Shown one piece after another: positions 43,510 through 53,200 of a stretch of 64,000 bases of DNA. The position numbers were made by a program, and so were the translations under genes. Numbering within the stretch: the stretch's first letter is position 1; every line of letters begins with the position of its first letter. The stretch comes from JAXLWB01 sp046328715 (GTDB taxonomy: Bacteria; Chloroflexota; Anaerolineae; Caldilineales; Caldilineaceae): assembly GCA_046328715.1 (NCBI GenBank), contig JAXLWB010000045.1, forward strand, positions 21,107-85,106, given 5' to 3'. Below the pieces are notes generated by a model. The model was not told the DNA's origin. It searched no databases and saw nothing but the letters and a program-made list of their open reading frames with translations.

Positions 43510-45796
43510 ATGAATCCGCAATCCAACCGGCTTCGCGCCACCATCATTTGCTGTATCGTTTGTCTCGTGCTTTCCGGTTTCCCGCATGACAAGATCGTAC
43601 AGGCGGCCCCTGTCCAAGGGCCATCCGCCATCGTCAATCCGATTCTTTTTGTCACCCAGGTGCCAATTGCGGCTGATTTCACGACGATTGGCTCCACCTT
43701 TGGCAATCATCTGCCGCTGATGAACGCAGTGGCGCGCGGCGGTGATCTGTGGATTCGCTACCCGGATGGTAGTCTCAAAAACCTCACGGCGGCGGCGGGT
43801 TTTGGCATTGCCTCGGGTTTACAGGGTGGAGAAAATGCCATCGCCGTGCGCGACCCCGCTGTGCATTGGAGCGGGACAAAGGCACTTTTCAGCATGGTGA
43901 TGGGTGGGCCAACCGAACAGTTTGATGGCAGAGATCAGAGTAGCCGCTGGCAGATCTATGAAATTACAGGGCTGGGCAAAAACGACACACCGGTGATCAG
44001 CAAAGTGCCCAATCAGCCTACGGCTTTCAACAACATTAGCCCGATCTATGGCAGCGACGAGCGCATCATCTTCACCACGGATCGCCCACGCGACGGATCT
44101 GCGCATCTTTATCCACAACTGGATGAGTACGATATGGCAGCCACCGTCACCGGAGTATGGAGCCTCAACCCCGCCACAGGCAATCTGCAACTGCTCAATC
44201 ACGCCCCATCCGGTGACTTTACGCCAATCGTCGATAGCTACGGACGGCTGATCTTCACCCAGTGGGATCACCTCCAGCGTGACCAGCAGGCGGATGCCGA
44301 CGAGGATGACAGCCTGGGCGACAATCAGTGCAACAACCCCGGCAACCGCTATGGCACCTTTAACTATAGCAACGAAAGTGCATCAGCAACCTATACCCTC
44401 GGTGTGCGCAGTGAAGTTTTCCCCGAGCCACGGAGCTGCCGCCAGGATCTCTTACCGGGCACGGGTTTAATAGGGCACGATTTCAATCAATTCTTCCCTT
44501 GGATGATCAACCAAGATGGAAGTGAAGGAGAAATTCTCAACCATCTCGGTCGCCATGAATTACACGCCTTTGTCCCCAGCGCCTACGATAATGATCCGAA
44601 TATAATCGAGTATTCCGGGCAACTTGCACGCTTTAATGCCAACCCGATTCTCAATCTCTTCCACATCAAAGAGGATCCAACAGTCCCTGGACGTTATTTT
44701 GGTGTCGATGCGCCCGAATTTGACACCCATTCTGCCGGCTCAATCGTCAGTCTGGATGCGCCACCCACCGTGAATGCCGATCACATTCAGGTCACCTACG
44801 TCACCCGGCGCGCCGATGCCAACGATCCGAACCAGCCCGGCCAATTTCGCGAGCCAGTTCCGCTGAGTGACGGCACGTTACTCGCCGTCCACACCGCCGA
44901 TGCCAGCATCGAAGAAGGAAGTGGTGGGTCCGATTCAAGCTACGAGTTCCGCATCAAAGTCTTAACGAAAGGCTCAGTGGCTAGTGCGGGCACACCGTTG
45001 ACCACCGGCATCACCAAGAGCGTGAGCTACTGGTCACCCGATGTGCTGGTGAGCTTTACGGGCTGCTGGAATTGAATCCTGTAGAAGTGCTTACGCACAG
45101 TGCCCACAACGAGCAAAGCACCGCCCGTTAACGCCCGAACAACAAATCATCGCCCAGGCCGGAAGGAGTCAATCTGGCGCCGTTGCAAAGTTATCTTGTG
45201 CAGAGCAACCTCGCCATGCCGTGGTGCGCAATGTTACCGAAAACGATGATTTTGACTTCCAACAGCCATTCAATCTGCGTGTGCCTGGCGGTGTGGAAAG
45301 CGTGAATCCGTCTCGCCCGGGCACGACCTACTCTGTCACCACGCTACAATTTTTTCAGGGCGATCAGTTGCGCGGCTTGACTGGCTGTTGCGACACGCTG
45401 CCGATGGCTGGCAGACGTGTGCTCGCCCAATACTTGCACGATCCAGCCGCAGTCAAAGCCAACGCCACCCTGCCCGCCAACGCAGCCACTGGGCAGATGC
45501 AGGTCGCAGCAGATGGTTCGGTGGCTGCCTTTGTCCCAGCGGGGCGGGCACTTACCTGGCAATTGACCAACGCAGCAAACGCTGGTCTTGTCCGTGAACG
45601 CTATTGGGTCACCTTCCAAGCGGGTGAAATTCGCACCTGCCCAGCCTGTCATGGGCCGAGTGAAAAGGATCAGATGGGCAATAGTACAGCAGCGACCAAT
45701 GCACCACAAGCGTTGTTAGGGTTGCTGCAAGAATGGCAAAGCCAGCAAAACCCGACATCGACATCCAGTGTCTTTTTACCGGTTGTGACACGCTGA
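43510..45796 (+). pseudogene. HzsA-like secreted c-haem protein, frameshifted
   Basis: The ATG at 43510 follows GAGGAGAGGAAG and opens a signal peptide (IICCIVCLVLSGF, cleavage near VQA-APV). The first 522 residues resemble the hydrazine-synthase-alpha-related (HzsA-like) propeller family: ILFVTQVPIAADFTTIGST, GGDLWIRYPDGSLKNLT, RIIFTTDRPRDGSAHLYPQL. From 45061 to 45225 the reading changes frame about four times (LLELNPVEVLTHSAHNEQS, LTPEQQIIAQAG, VNLAPLQSYLVQS, VVRNVTEN), then a clean frame runs to 45796 with the haem site CPACH and the tail VFLPVVTR. Such clustering could be real decay or local sequence error. Intact relatives are extracytoplasmic haem proteins; no hydrazine metabolism is implied. 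Confidence 0.78.
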
Positions 45797-45817
45797 AATG
45801 GAGTCACGACGAATGTA

Positions 45818-45881
45818 CGTCCCCGGCACGGCGCAGAAAGTTATAGGCATTACAAAAATCGTTTGCGCCGTGCCGGGGACG
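45818..45881 (+). terminator. 18-bp perfect hairpin
   Basis: Arms 45818-45835 and 45864-45881 (CGTCCCCGGCACGGCGCA and its complement) enclose a 28-base loop, 21 bases after the stop of the haem-protein gene. No T-run follows. Confidence 0.6.
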
Positions 45882-45906
45882 GCTTCTCAGAAATAGACGA
45901 TCAACC

Positions 45907-46332
45907 ATGTCAACTATGAATCAAACTGAAATCGACGACTTTCTACACGCACCACGCCACGCCATTGTCGGCACGATTGGCCGCGATGGCGCGCCGCAAC
46001 TGAGCCCAGTCTGGTATATCTACGCAGAGGGGCGCTTCTATATCGGCATCACTGCTGACACGGCCAAATATCGCAATCTGCGCCGCGACCCGCGCATTAG
46101 CCTCTGTATTGATGGCGGGCGGGAGGATGTGCGCACGGTGATGGTGACAGGCACAGCAGAACTCTATGAAAAAGACCATCCACTGCAAGCTCCCATGCGT
46201 TGGCGGCTAATTTCACACTACATCGCCGACCCCGCCGAGGCGCGCCAGTATGCCGACTCCAGCCAGGATTGGGAGGCGGTGCTGATTGTCGTCACACCCA
46301 CAAAAATGATCACACAGAACTTCAAGGAGTAA
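45907..46332 (+). CDS. PPOX-class flavin/F420-binding protein
   Basis: A 141-aa split-barrel protein. The family signature is visible in HAIVGTIGRDGAPQLSPVWY, then GRFYIGITADTAKYRNLRRD, RISLCIDGG and VMVTGTAELYE. These residues line the FMN or F420 phosphate and the dimer interface in pyridoxamine-5'-phosphate-oxidase-like proteins. It probably reduces a small molecule or serves as a flavin-binding sensor; the exact cofactor cannot be told from sequence by eye. It precedes the FAD oxidoreductase by only 3 bases, so both are one transcript. Confidence 0.85.
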   Translation: MSTMNQTEIDDFLHAPRHAIVGTIGRDGAPQLSPVWYIYAEGRFYIGITADTAKYRNLRRDPRISLCIDGGREDVRTVMVTGTAELYEKDHPLQAPMRWRLISHYIADPAEARQYADSSQDWEAVLIVVTPTKMITQNFKE

Positions 46333-46335
46333 CGC

Positions 46336-47697
46336 ATGAGTGGAATAACCTCGCCTTTGGCTTCCCTGGATGGCTATGGCCTACCGTACTGGCTGGACTT
46401 GCCACGTCCACGCTATCCGCGCCTGGAGCATGACATCAGCGCCGATGCGGTGGTGATTGGTGCTGGCATCTGCGGTCTCAAAATTGCCCACTATCTACAC
46501 CAGCAGGGAATCCAATGTGTGATCCTCGAAGGCGGGCAAGTGGGCGACGGCGCCTCGTCGCGCAATCAGGGCAGCATCAACCACGGTGCTGCGGCCAATT
46601 ACGCCGACTGTATCCAGCGCTATGGCCATGAGCAAGCCAAAGCCATCTGGCACCTGGGCTTGGAGAACCACCGCCTAACCCGTCAACAACTGGACGAGTA
46701 CGCCATCGACTGTGACTATCAAGAGACAGGCTATACCTTCCTCGCCCGCTACGACATGCCTGATTGGGAAAAGACATTGGCAACCTATCGGCGGGAATAT
46801 GGACTGCTGCACGAAGATGGCTTTGCTGTGGATATGCTGGACGAAGCGACGGCCCAAGCAGTCACTGGCAGTGCGCTCTTCGCCGGCGGCATGCGCTATC
46901 GCAGCGACGCCCAGTTTCACTCAGGCAAATATGTGATTGGGCTAGCACAAGGCGTGGCCCGTCAACCTGGAGTTACGCTCTATGAAGGGACGCGTGTACA
47001 ACAAATCGTACGGCAGGGCACAACCACCCAGGTGATGACCGCACAGGGTACAGTGAGCACACCGCTCGTTTTCCTGGCGCTCAATGCACTAGCACCCCAG
47101 CAGGTGCCCGAACTGGAGCCTGCCTTGCGCGCCGAACGTGGCCAGGTGATGGTCACCGAGCCGCTTGCCAGCCGTCCCTGTGTCGGTGGCTTTGGCACGG
47201 CGATGGCTTGGTGGCGTGAAATCATCGAGCCGGATGGACGTTTCCGCCTGCTCTTTGGCGGTGGCCGCAAACGGGATGAGCCGGACAGTCTCTTTCCTCA
47301 ATTCACAGCGGAGGGTCACCCCCATCCCCTGTTGGAAAGCGAAGGTTTCAGCCCCTCTTTTGCCCATCAACATCGGCTTGACACCGAATTTGCCAAGATC
47401 TTTCCCCGCTTGGTGGGTGTGTCAATCACTCATCGCTGGGGTGGCCTGCAATCCTTCACCGCCGATGATTTCCCCGAGGTAGGACTCTTTGATGCAGAAC
47501 GACAAATTTATGGCGCAGCCGGTTTTTGCGGGCGGGGCAATTGTTATGCCGATGTGGCAGCGGCCTTTGTGGTCAGCCAGGCTTTGGGCCAAAGCGGGGC
47601 ATTAAGTGTACCTGCCTATCGTTTGATCGAAAGTTTGATGCCTGTCCGACGTCCGGCTGCCGCATGGGGTGCATGGCTAAGTTTGTATGAATCGTAA
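46336..47697 (+). CDS. FAD-dependent oxidoreductase (DAO family)
   Basis: A 453-aa flavoprotein; AAGGAGTAACGC before the ATG overlaps the stop of the upstream gene. The dinucleotide-binding site is DAVVIGAGICGLKIAHYL near residue 39, followed by the acidic ribose-binding end in VILEGG. GDGASSRNQGSINHG and the C-terminal GLQSFTADDFPEVG and GAAGFCGRGNCY segments are typical of glycine/D-amino-acid-oxidase-like enzymes that deaminate or demethylate amines. There is no signal peptide, so it acts in the cytoplasm. With the PPOX-type protein it may form a small redox unit. Confidence 0.88.
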   Translation: MSGITSPLASLDGYGLPYWLDLPRPRYPRLEHDISADAVVIGAGICGLKIAHYLHQQGIQCVILEGGQVGDGASSRNQGSINHGAAANYADCIQRYGHEQAKAIWHLGLENHRLTRQQLDEYAIDCDYQETGYTFLARYDMPDWEKTLATYRREYGLLHEDGFAVDMLDEATAQAVTGSALFAGGMRYRSDAQFHSGKYVIGLAQGVARQPGVTLYEGTRVQQIVRQGTTTQVMTAQGTVSTPLVFLALNALAPQQVPELEPALRAERGQVMVTEPLASRPCVGGFGTAMAWWREIIEPDGRFRLLFGGGRKRDEPDSLFPQFTAEGHPHPLLESEGFSPSFAHQHRLDTEFAKIFPRLVGVSITHRWGGLQSFTADDFPEVGLFDAERQIYGAAGFCGRGNCYADVAAAFVVSQALGQSGALSVPAYRLIESLMPVRRPAAAWGAWLSLYES

Positions 47698-47762
47698 GTG
47701 TGAGGAATACTGACTTAGCGCTGGGTGGCGAGTTTGACTCGCAACTCGCCACCTGCCACCTG

Positions 47763-49967
47763 CTACCTCTTCTTCACCACCTCACACAACAGCGCCTTAT
47801 AGACTGGAAAGCCCGAAATTGGATCGCGATTCTCAAAATCGGTCAGGGCGTTGGCATTGGCACGTTGCCACACCAGTGGGCCGAGTGCCCCACCACCGCC
47901 CATGTTGACCTCGACCGCGCCCCGTACAATATCGCTGCTGACGCGGGCGTAAAAAATTTGTTCACCGCGTGGTGAGGTGACCAGCACTTCATCGCCCTCG
48001 ACAATGCCACGCGCTGCGGCATCGTCAACATGGAGATGAACCAGTGGTTTGGGCAATTTGTTGAGCAAGCCGTTGATGTTGTGATGTTGTGATCGGAAAT
48101 CAAAGTTGGTGCGGGCACCAGAGTTAAAGACTAACGGATACTTGGCCGCCACCTCAGGACTGGCGAGCGGCCCTTCGATTGGCTCGGTGTAGACCGGTAA
48201 GGGCTCGTAGCCATAGCTGCGCAGCCATTCAGAAGTAAATTCAAACTTGCCAGTGGGGGTGTTAAAGCCGGGTTTGCCATCCTCACGCAGCTCACCCGTT
48301 TCGTATTTGCGATAGCGCATCGCTGGCTCTGGCATTTGCATTCCTTCTGGATGCGCCAGAAACTCATCCAGCGAAAGACCCGTATCGCGCAAGGCAAATT
48401 CCACCATCGCTCGTTCGCTTTGTGGCCACAGATGACCATAGCCCAAACGTTCGGCCAATTCGGCAAAGATCAGATAATCGTTGCGCGCTTCGCCCAACGG
48501 TTCGATCACCTTGCTTCGATGCTGTACATAGCCGCCGTGAATGCCGTAGGATTCGATCTCAAACTGGGTGGCGGCGGGCAACACAAGGTCAGCATATTGA
48601 GCATCGGCGGTGGGGAAGCGGTTGATCACCACCAAATAATCGAGCGCGGCCAGGGCTCGCCGCCATTGCTCAGGGTTCGGCCAGGCGGTAATGAGCGAGG
48701 TACCGCTGACAATCAAGGCGCGCAGCGGATAGGGTTTGCCCTCCAAAATGGCACGCGGGAAGAGAGCGGCATGGCCTTCTTTGCGCACCTCGTAGTAGAT
48801 GGGATACTCCTCCGCTCCAATCGGTTTGCGGGCGTTGACGGGTGGCTCGGTCAAATTGCGATTCAAGGTCAATCGTCCCTTCATTTGGAAGAGTTTGCCA
48901 CCCGGCACATCCAAATGACCAGCCACTGCCTGCAACGACAGCATAGCGCGAATGGCCTGTACGCCACTGTTGGAATATTCCAAACCGGTATAGCTGAGGA
49001 TTGAACAGCCTTTTGCCCGCGCCATTGCGCGGGCCAATTCACGCACCTGTTCGGCAGCGAGACCCGTGATCTGCGCTACTCGTTCGGGCGTAAAGGTCTG
49101 GACATAGGCACGCAGTTCGTCAAACCCATGCGTCCAGTTGTGCGCAAAATCGTGGTCATAGAGATCCTCGGCCAATAGGACCTGGATCGCGCCCAGTGCC
49201 AGCGCGCCATCCGTGCCGGGACGTACGCCAAACCACTCGCAGCGTAAGGCCAGGGCCGTCTCACTCCGGCGATGGTCGATGACGATGATGCGTGCGCCAC
49301 GATTCTGCGCCTGGCGTAAGCGCGGCAAATTGATCGGCGAGGAATCGGTTGCCGGGTTCTCGCCCCAGACCAGGATCAAATCGGCGCGGTCCATATCTTC
49401 GCTCATGTTCATCATGTACTCGCCAAAGGTGGCACGCGGGGCAATCATGCCATAGGAGACATAGCAAAGCGCACCGACACCTGTAGTATTGGGCGATCCA
49501 AAGGGAAACAACACGGCATTGGCGGAAGATTCTGCCGTGCCAGCCGGGGCAAACATCTCGTTCAAACCGTATTCAAAGTTGCCGCGTCCGGTATAGATGC
49601 CGACGGACTCTGGCCCATATTGGTCAGCGACCCAGCGCAGATTACGTACCATATCCTGATAGGCTTCATCCCAACTGATGCGCGCAAATTCGCCCGCGCC
49701 AGGTGCGCCCTCTCTCTTTTCCCCAATCCGACGTTGCGGATAGAGCAGGCGATCTGGTGAATAGACAATTTCGTGGGTCTTCATACCGCGCGTACAAAGC
49801 ACACTGTGTGGATGGCCCTTGATCGGCATGAGCCGCTCGATCACGCCATCAACCAGTTGAATTTCCGCCCCGCAACCTTCCGGGCAAATGCCGCACATGC
49901 TCACGATCGATTGGCGGACGGAGGGGGAAAGTGGGGGAATTTTTTCTAGGGTGGGTGTGGGATTCAT
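47763..49967 (-). CDS. Molybdopterin oxidoreductase catalytic subunit
   Basis: A 734-aa bis-MGD enzyme read from the ATG at 49967; the frame is open to 50063. The N-terminal iron-sulfur ligands are C25, C28, C32 and C58 (CGICPEGC, then 25 residues, LCTRG). A cysteine at the expected metal-ligand position lies in SPNTTGVGALCYVS. Later motifs WGENPATDSSP, VIDHRRSETAL, GSTL-like SGTSLITAWPNP, and the C-terminal NLMGGG-type VNMGGGGALGP are normal for the DMSO-reductase superfamily. There is no Tat motif, so it is cytoplasmic or lacks its own signal. No electron-transfer partner is adjacent. It is close to formate-dehydrogenase- or thiosulfate-reductase-like groups; the substrate is unknown. Confidence 0.88.
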   Translation of the reverse strand: MNPTPTLEKIPPLSPSVRQSIVSMCGICPEGCGAEIQLVDGVIERLMPIKGHPHSVLCTRGMKTHEIVYSPDRLLYPQRRIGEKREGAPGAGEFARISWDEAYQDMVRNLRWVADQYGPESVGIYTGRGNFEYGLNEMFAPAGTAESSANAVLFPFGSPNTTGVGALCYVSYGMIAPRATFGEYMMNMSEDMDRADLILVWGENPATDSSPINLPRLRQAQNRGARIIVIDHRRSETALALRCEWFGVRPGTDGALALGAIQVLLAEDLYDHDFAHNWTHGFDELRAYVQTFTPERVAQITGLAAEQVRELARAMARAKGCSILSYTGLEYSNSGVQAIRAMLSLQAVAGHLDVPGGKLFQMKGRLTLNRNLTEPPVNARKPIGAEEYPIYYEVRKEGHAALFPRAILEGKPYPLRALIVSGTSLITAWPNPEQWRRALAALDYLVVINRFPTADAQYADLVLPAATQFEIESYGIHGGYVQHRSKVIEPLGEARNDYLIFAELAERLGYGHLWPQSERAMVEFALRDTGLSLDEFLAHPEGMQMPEPAMRYRKYETGELREDGKPGFNTPTGKFEFTSEWLRSYGYEPLPVYTEPIEGPLASPEVAAKYPLVFNSGARTNFDFRSQHHNINGLLNKLPKPLVHLHVDDAAARGIVEGDEVLVTSPRGEQIFYARVSSDIVRGAVEVNMGGGGALGPLVWQRANANALTDFENRDPISGFPVYKALLCEVVKKR

Positions 49968-50298
49968 AAAATTAATGGAGATTACTGGAATGTGTTTCAC
50001 ATGAACAGTTACAAAAACTCTTGCAAACTCAAACAAGCGTTGATGCCACCGGGGGCGTATCACATTTCACGTCCGTATGGAAGAAGCTCACTATGCACAT
50101 GTTCGTCAGGTGGCACTGATCATACTTGTTTAGCCCCACAAAGGAAAATCGGCAGAGAGGGCTGCGACTGTATAAGGCAGATCCAAATTCCATTCCGGCA
50201 AACGATCTCCAAATGATCGGTGGCTAAGATGAAACCATCGTTGCTTGTGAACTTACATCACAAGTTTATGTCAATCTTCTTACCCAAAGGACTCTCAT
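49968..50298. other. Divergent intergenic region, no gene seen
   Basis: A 331-base gap between the molybdopterin gene and the secreted WD40-like gene, transcribed away from each other. It should hold both promoters, but I see no convincing box, operator repeat or RNA gene. Confidence 0.6.
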
Positions 50299-53200
50299 AT
50301 GGACCGTACATTTTCACGCAATCCAATCAGATGGTTTTATCCAATCGTTGTGCCGACTCTATTGTTGTTCGCTCTGCTTTTGCCAACTACACCCCTCTTT
50401 GCCCAGGTCGATGTGGAGATCAGCCTTTCTGCGCCAGTGCGAGCGACGCCTGGTGAAGAGTTTACCTACACGCTCACAGTGACCAATCACACTGGCAAAA
50501 AGCTCACACAAATCGAGGTCAAAGATACCTTGCCTGCTATGACCACTTTTGTCACCGCCAGTGATGGTGGAGAACTGGGCGAATATGACACCGTTCACTG
50601 GCAAAAGCTGCCCGACCTCGACGATGGTGAAGTTCTTTTGTTGCAACTGGTCGTTCGCGTGCAAGACGACGCCACCGAGAAGATCGTCAACTCGATCTAC
50701 AGCGTCAATTACAAAGGTGCGCCCATCGAACGTTTTGGCGGCAAGGAGATCAAGACCCGCATCCTTGCCCCAGAACAGATGCCTGCCGATGCCGACCCCT
50801 ACCCCGATCTGGTGATTTTTGAAGACCTAAACGGCGCATTTACGATTGATCTGCCTCTCTACTTTACCCAGAACAGTGAACTGGGCTATGGCGATGTGGC
50901 ATTCAATCCGCTACCTGGATTACAGGCTGACTATGGCTATTTCTTTCACAGCGACGAGCCGAACGATGGTGCGCTGATGGTCTTCTTTCTAAAAATGGAA
51001 CACGAGATCAGCAGCGAAGCCGCCTGGGCAGAATTTTTGCCGAGCTTTACGCAATCCTTTGGCGGCGATAAACTGGCAAACCTGCCACTGGCAACAGTTT
51101 GGGCGCGCGGCGAACCTAGTGTTGAGATCGAAAAAGAGACCGACGAAGCCCATGTGCTGATGCGGCTCCATGCCACTGGCAACAACCTGATCGCCATGCT
51201 TGCCACCGCGCCACTCACGACCTGGAGCGAACATCGTTCCGATCTGTTGGGCGCGCTGGATCGCTTCGAACCGTGGACGATTGGCTACGAATCGCTGCTC
51301 TTCCAACGCGCTGCAAACACGTCCAATCAGGCGGCTGCCGCAGAGGAACCAACCCCTGCCGCGGAGCCAAGCAGCGAGACACCTGCCAACAACGAGCCAA
51401 CGGTCGAAGAACCAGCGGCAACGGGCGTCTCCGAAATTTCCTTCCAAAAGTTCGCTGACACCGAAGGACTCTTTTCGGTTGAAATCCCGAACTGGCCGTC
51501 TACAACGATTAGCGAGCCGGATCAGGGCAGCTATGGCTTCTCCTTTGCCGACCCTGAACGCAGTGGTGAGGCTGGCGACACGATATCGCCGCTGTCGATC
51601 TCGCTGATCGATGCCTACAAGTTGGTTGACCCCAACTGGCAAAGCCTGGTGTTACAGACTCTCGACGAGGAAGAGTGGCAGCAAGCCCTGGCTACGCTAC
51701 AGAGTCGATTTGAACCCCTCGGTACAGTAACACTGGCGGCAACCGATCCGGCGCAGCACCATGCACTGCTTCAAGTGGTGGCCAACCAAGACGAAGGGAG
51801 TGGCAACAGTCTATTGTGGGTCGAAGAAGAGGAGGGCGTGGCTGCGGTCATCTTGTGGACGGAAGGGAAGGATCGCAGCATGACTTCGACTGATCCCAAT
51901 TTCGATCGTGTCGTACGCACCTTTTCCTGGCAGCCAAAAGCCGCACGCGCACATTTATTGGCTCAGGCTGGCTATCTGCCCACCAATTATGGCTTTTACG
52001 ATCCCTTGTCATTGCTCACCTTTTACCCGCCGAGTGCCTATCCATTCCGTCGCGTACAGGTCATCGATGAGACGGTTGATTACGGCTTCGGCAGCGACCC
52101 AGCCCAGGGAGTCATCACCATTCAGCTAACATCTGTTGCTAAACGTTCGCTCAAAACAAAGGAGATGGCAGAGATTGTGGCCGCCGCCGAAGAATCATTA
52201 TTGGAAGGGGTGAAGGAAAACAAACGAGATCGCTCCGCCAAGTTGATCGAGCCAGAATGGGCAGTGCCGACCGTGGAGGAGGGGCAGATTGCGCTGGTGC
52301 GCGCCCACAGCAAGAAATTCGAGGGAGCCGTGATGTTACATGAGCTTGACGGCGTTCTGGCCACGGTGACGCTCTTTTTGCCAGCGGAACAGTGGCAAGC
52401 CAACATCGCATCTCTCCAGGCAGCGCTGATCAATCCGCCTGGCTTTGAGCCAGATATCGTGCGCCAGGCCATCGCCGACCACAAGAGCGCATCCACTGCC
52501 ACCTTCACCGTGTTCCGTGGCGATGACCCCAGCGCCGGCGGTTTCCACTTTTCCCCTGACGAGCCAATCAACTTTTTTGTGCAACTGCCCGATAACCAGG
52601 CAGAAGGCGAACTGGAAGTGCTCGTCTACAACCCAGCCTTCGAGCGTAGTGACCCGCTGGCAATGCTGGCACTGCTCAACGTCAGTCTGCACAACGGCGC
52701 GGCGGATCAAAGTGAGTTTTACACCGTCGAGCGCGGCGACGATGGGTTGCGTGCCACCCTCCACTATCAGAGTGATCTGCCGCAGGCGACCCTCCCCGAC
52801 CTACGCGCTGAGTTTCGTTACAACGATCAATGGCTAGGTGAGGTGGCCTTTGCAGTGCAATACCCAGAGCCAGTAACCCTCAGCGATTTGAACTTTTCCG
52901 TCGTAGCCGCAGCAGTAGATGCCGAAAGTGGTCATCCACTTGACCCACCACAGCCTATTGTGAACTTTGTCAAAGACAACCAACAGGTGTGGCTCAACTT
53001 CACTGGCAATCTGCCCGCCGGTAGTCAGGTCCGCCTCTTCCGCGAGGAAGGCTTGCTGGATCTGGCCACAGCACAGGTTGAAACCTGGCGACCTGAGAGC
53101 GATCTGCGTAATGCCTTCGATTTTCGCTACTTTGGCCCCTATCAATTGCCCGTGGGCGATCACCGCTTCTATCTCACGGTCAATGGCTTGGAGGTATGGA

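Noticed and set aside
43510..45796. Anammox hydrazine synthase subunit
   Set aside because: Only a general HzsA-like propeller and one haem site are visible; no other hydrazine synthase subunit is near, and such propellers occur widely in non-anammox bacteria.
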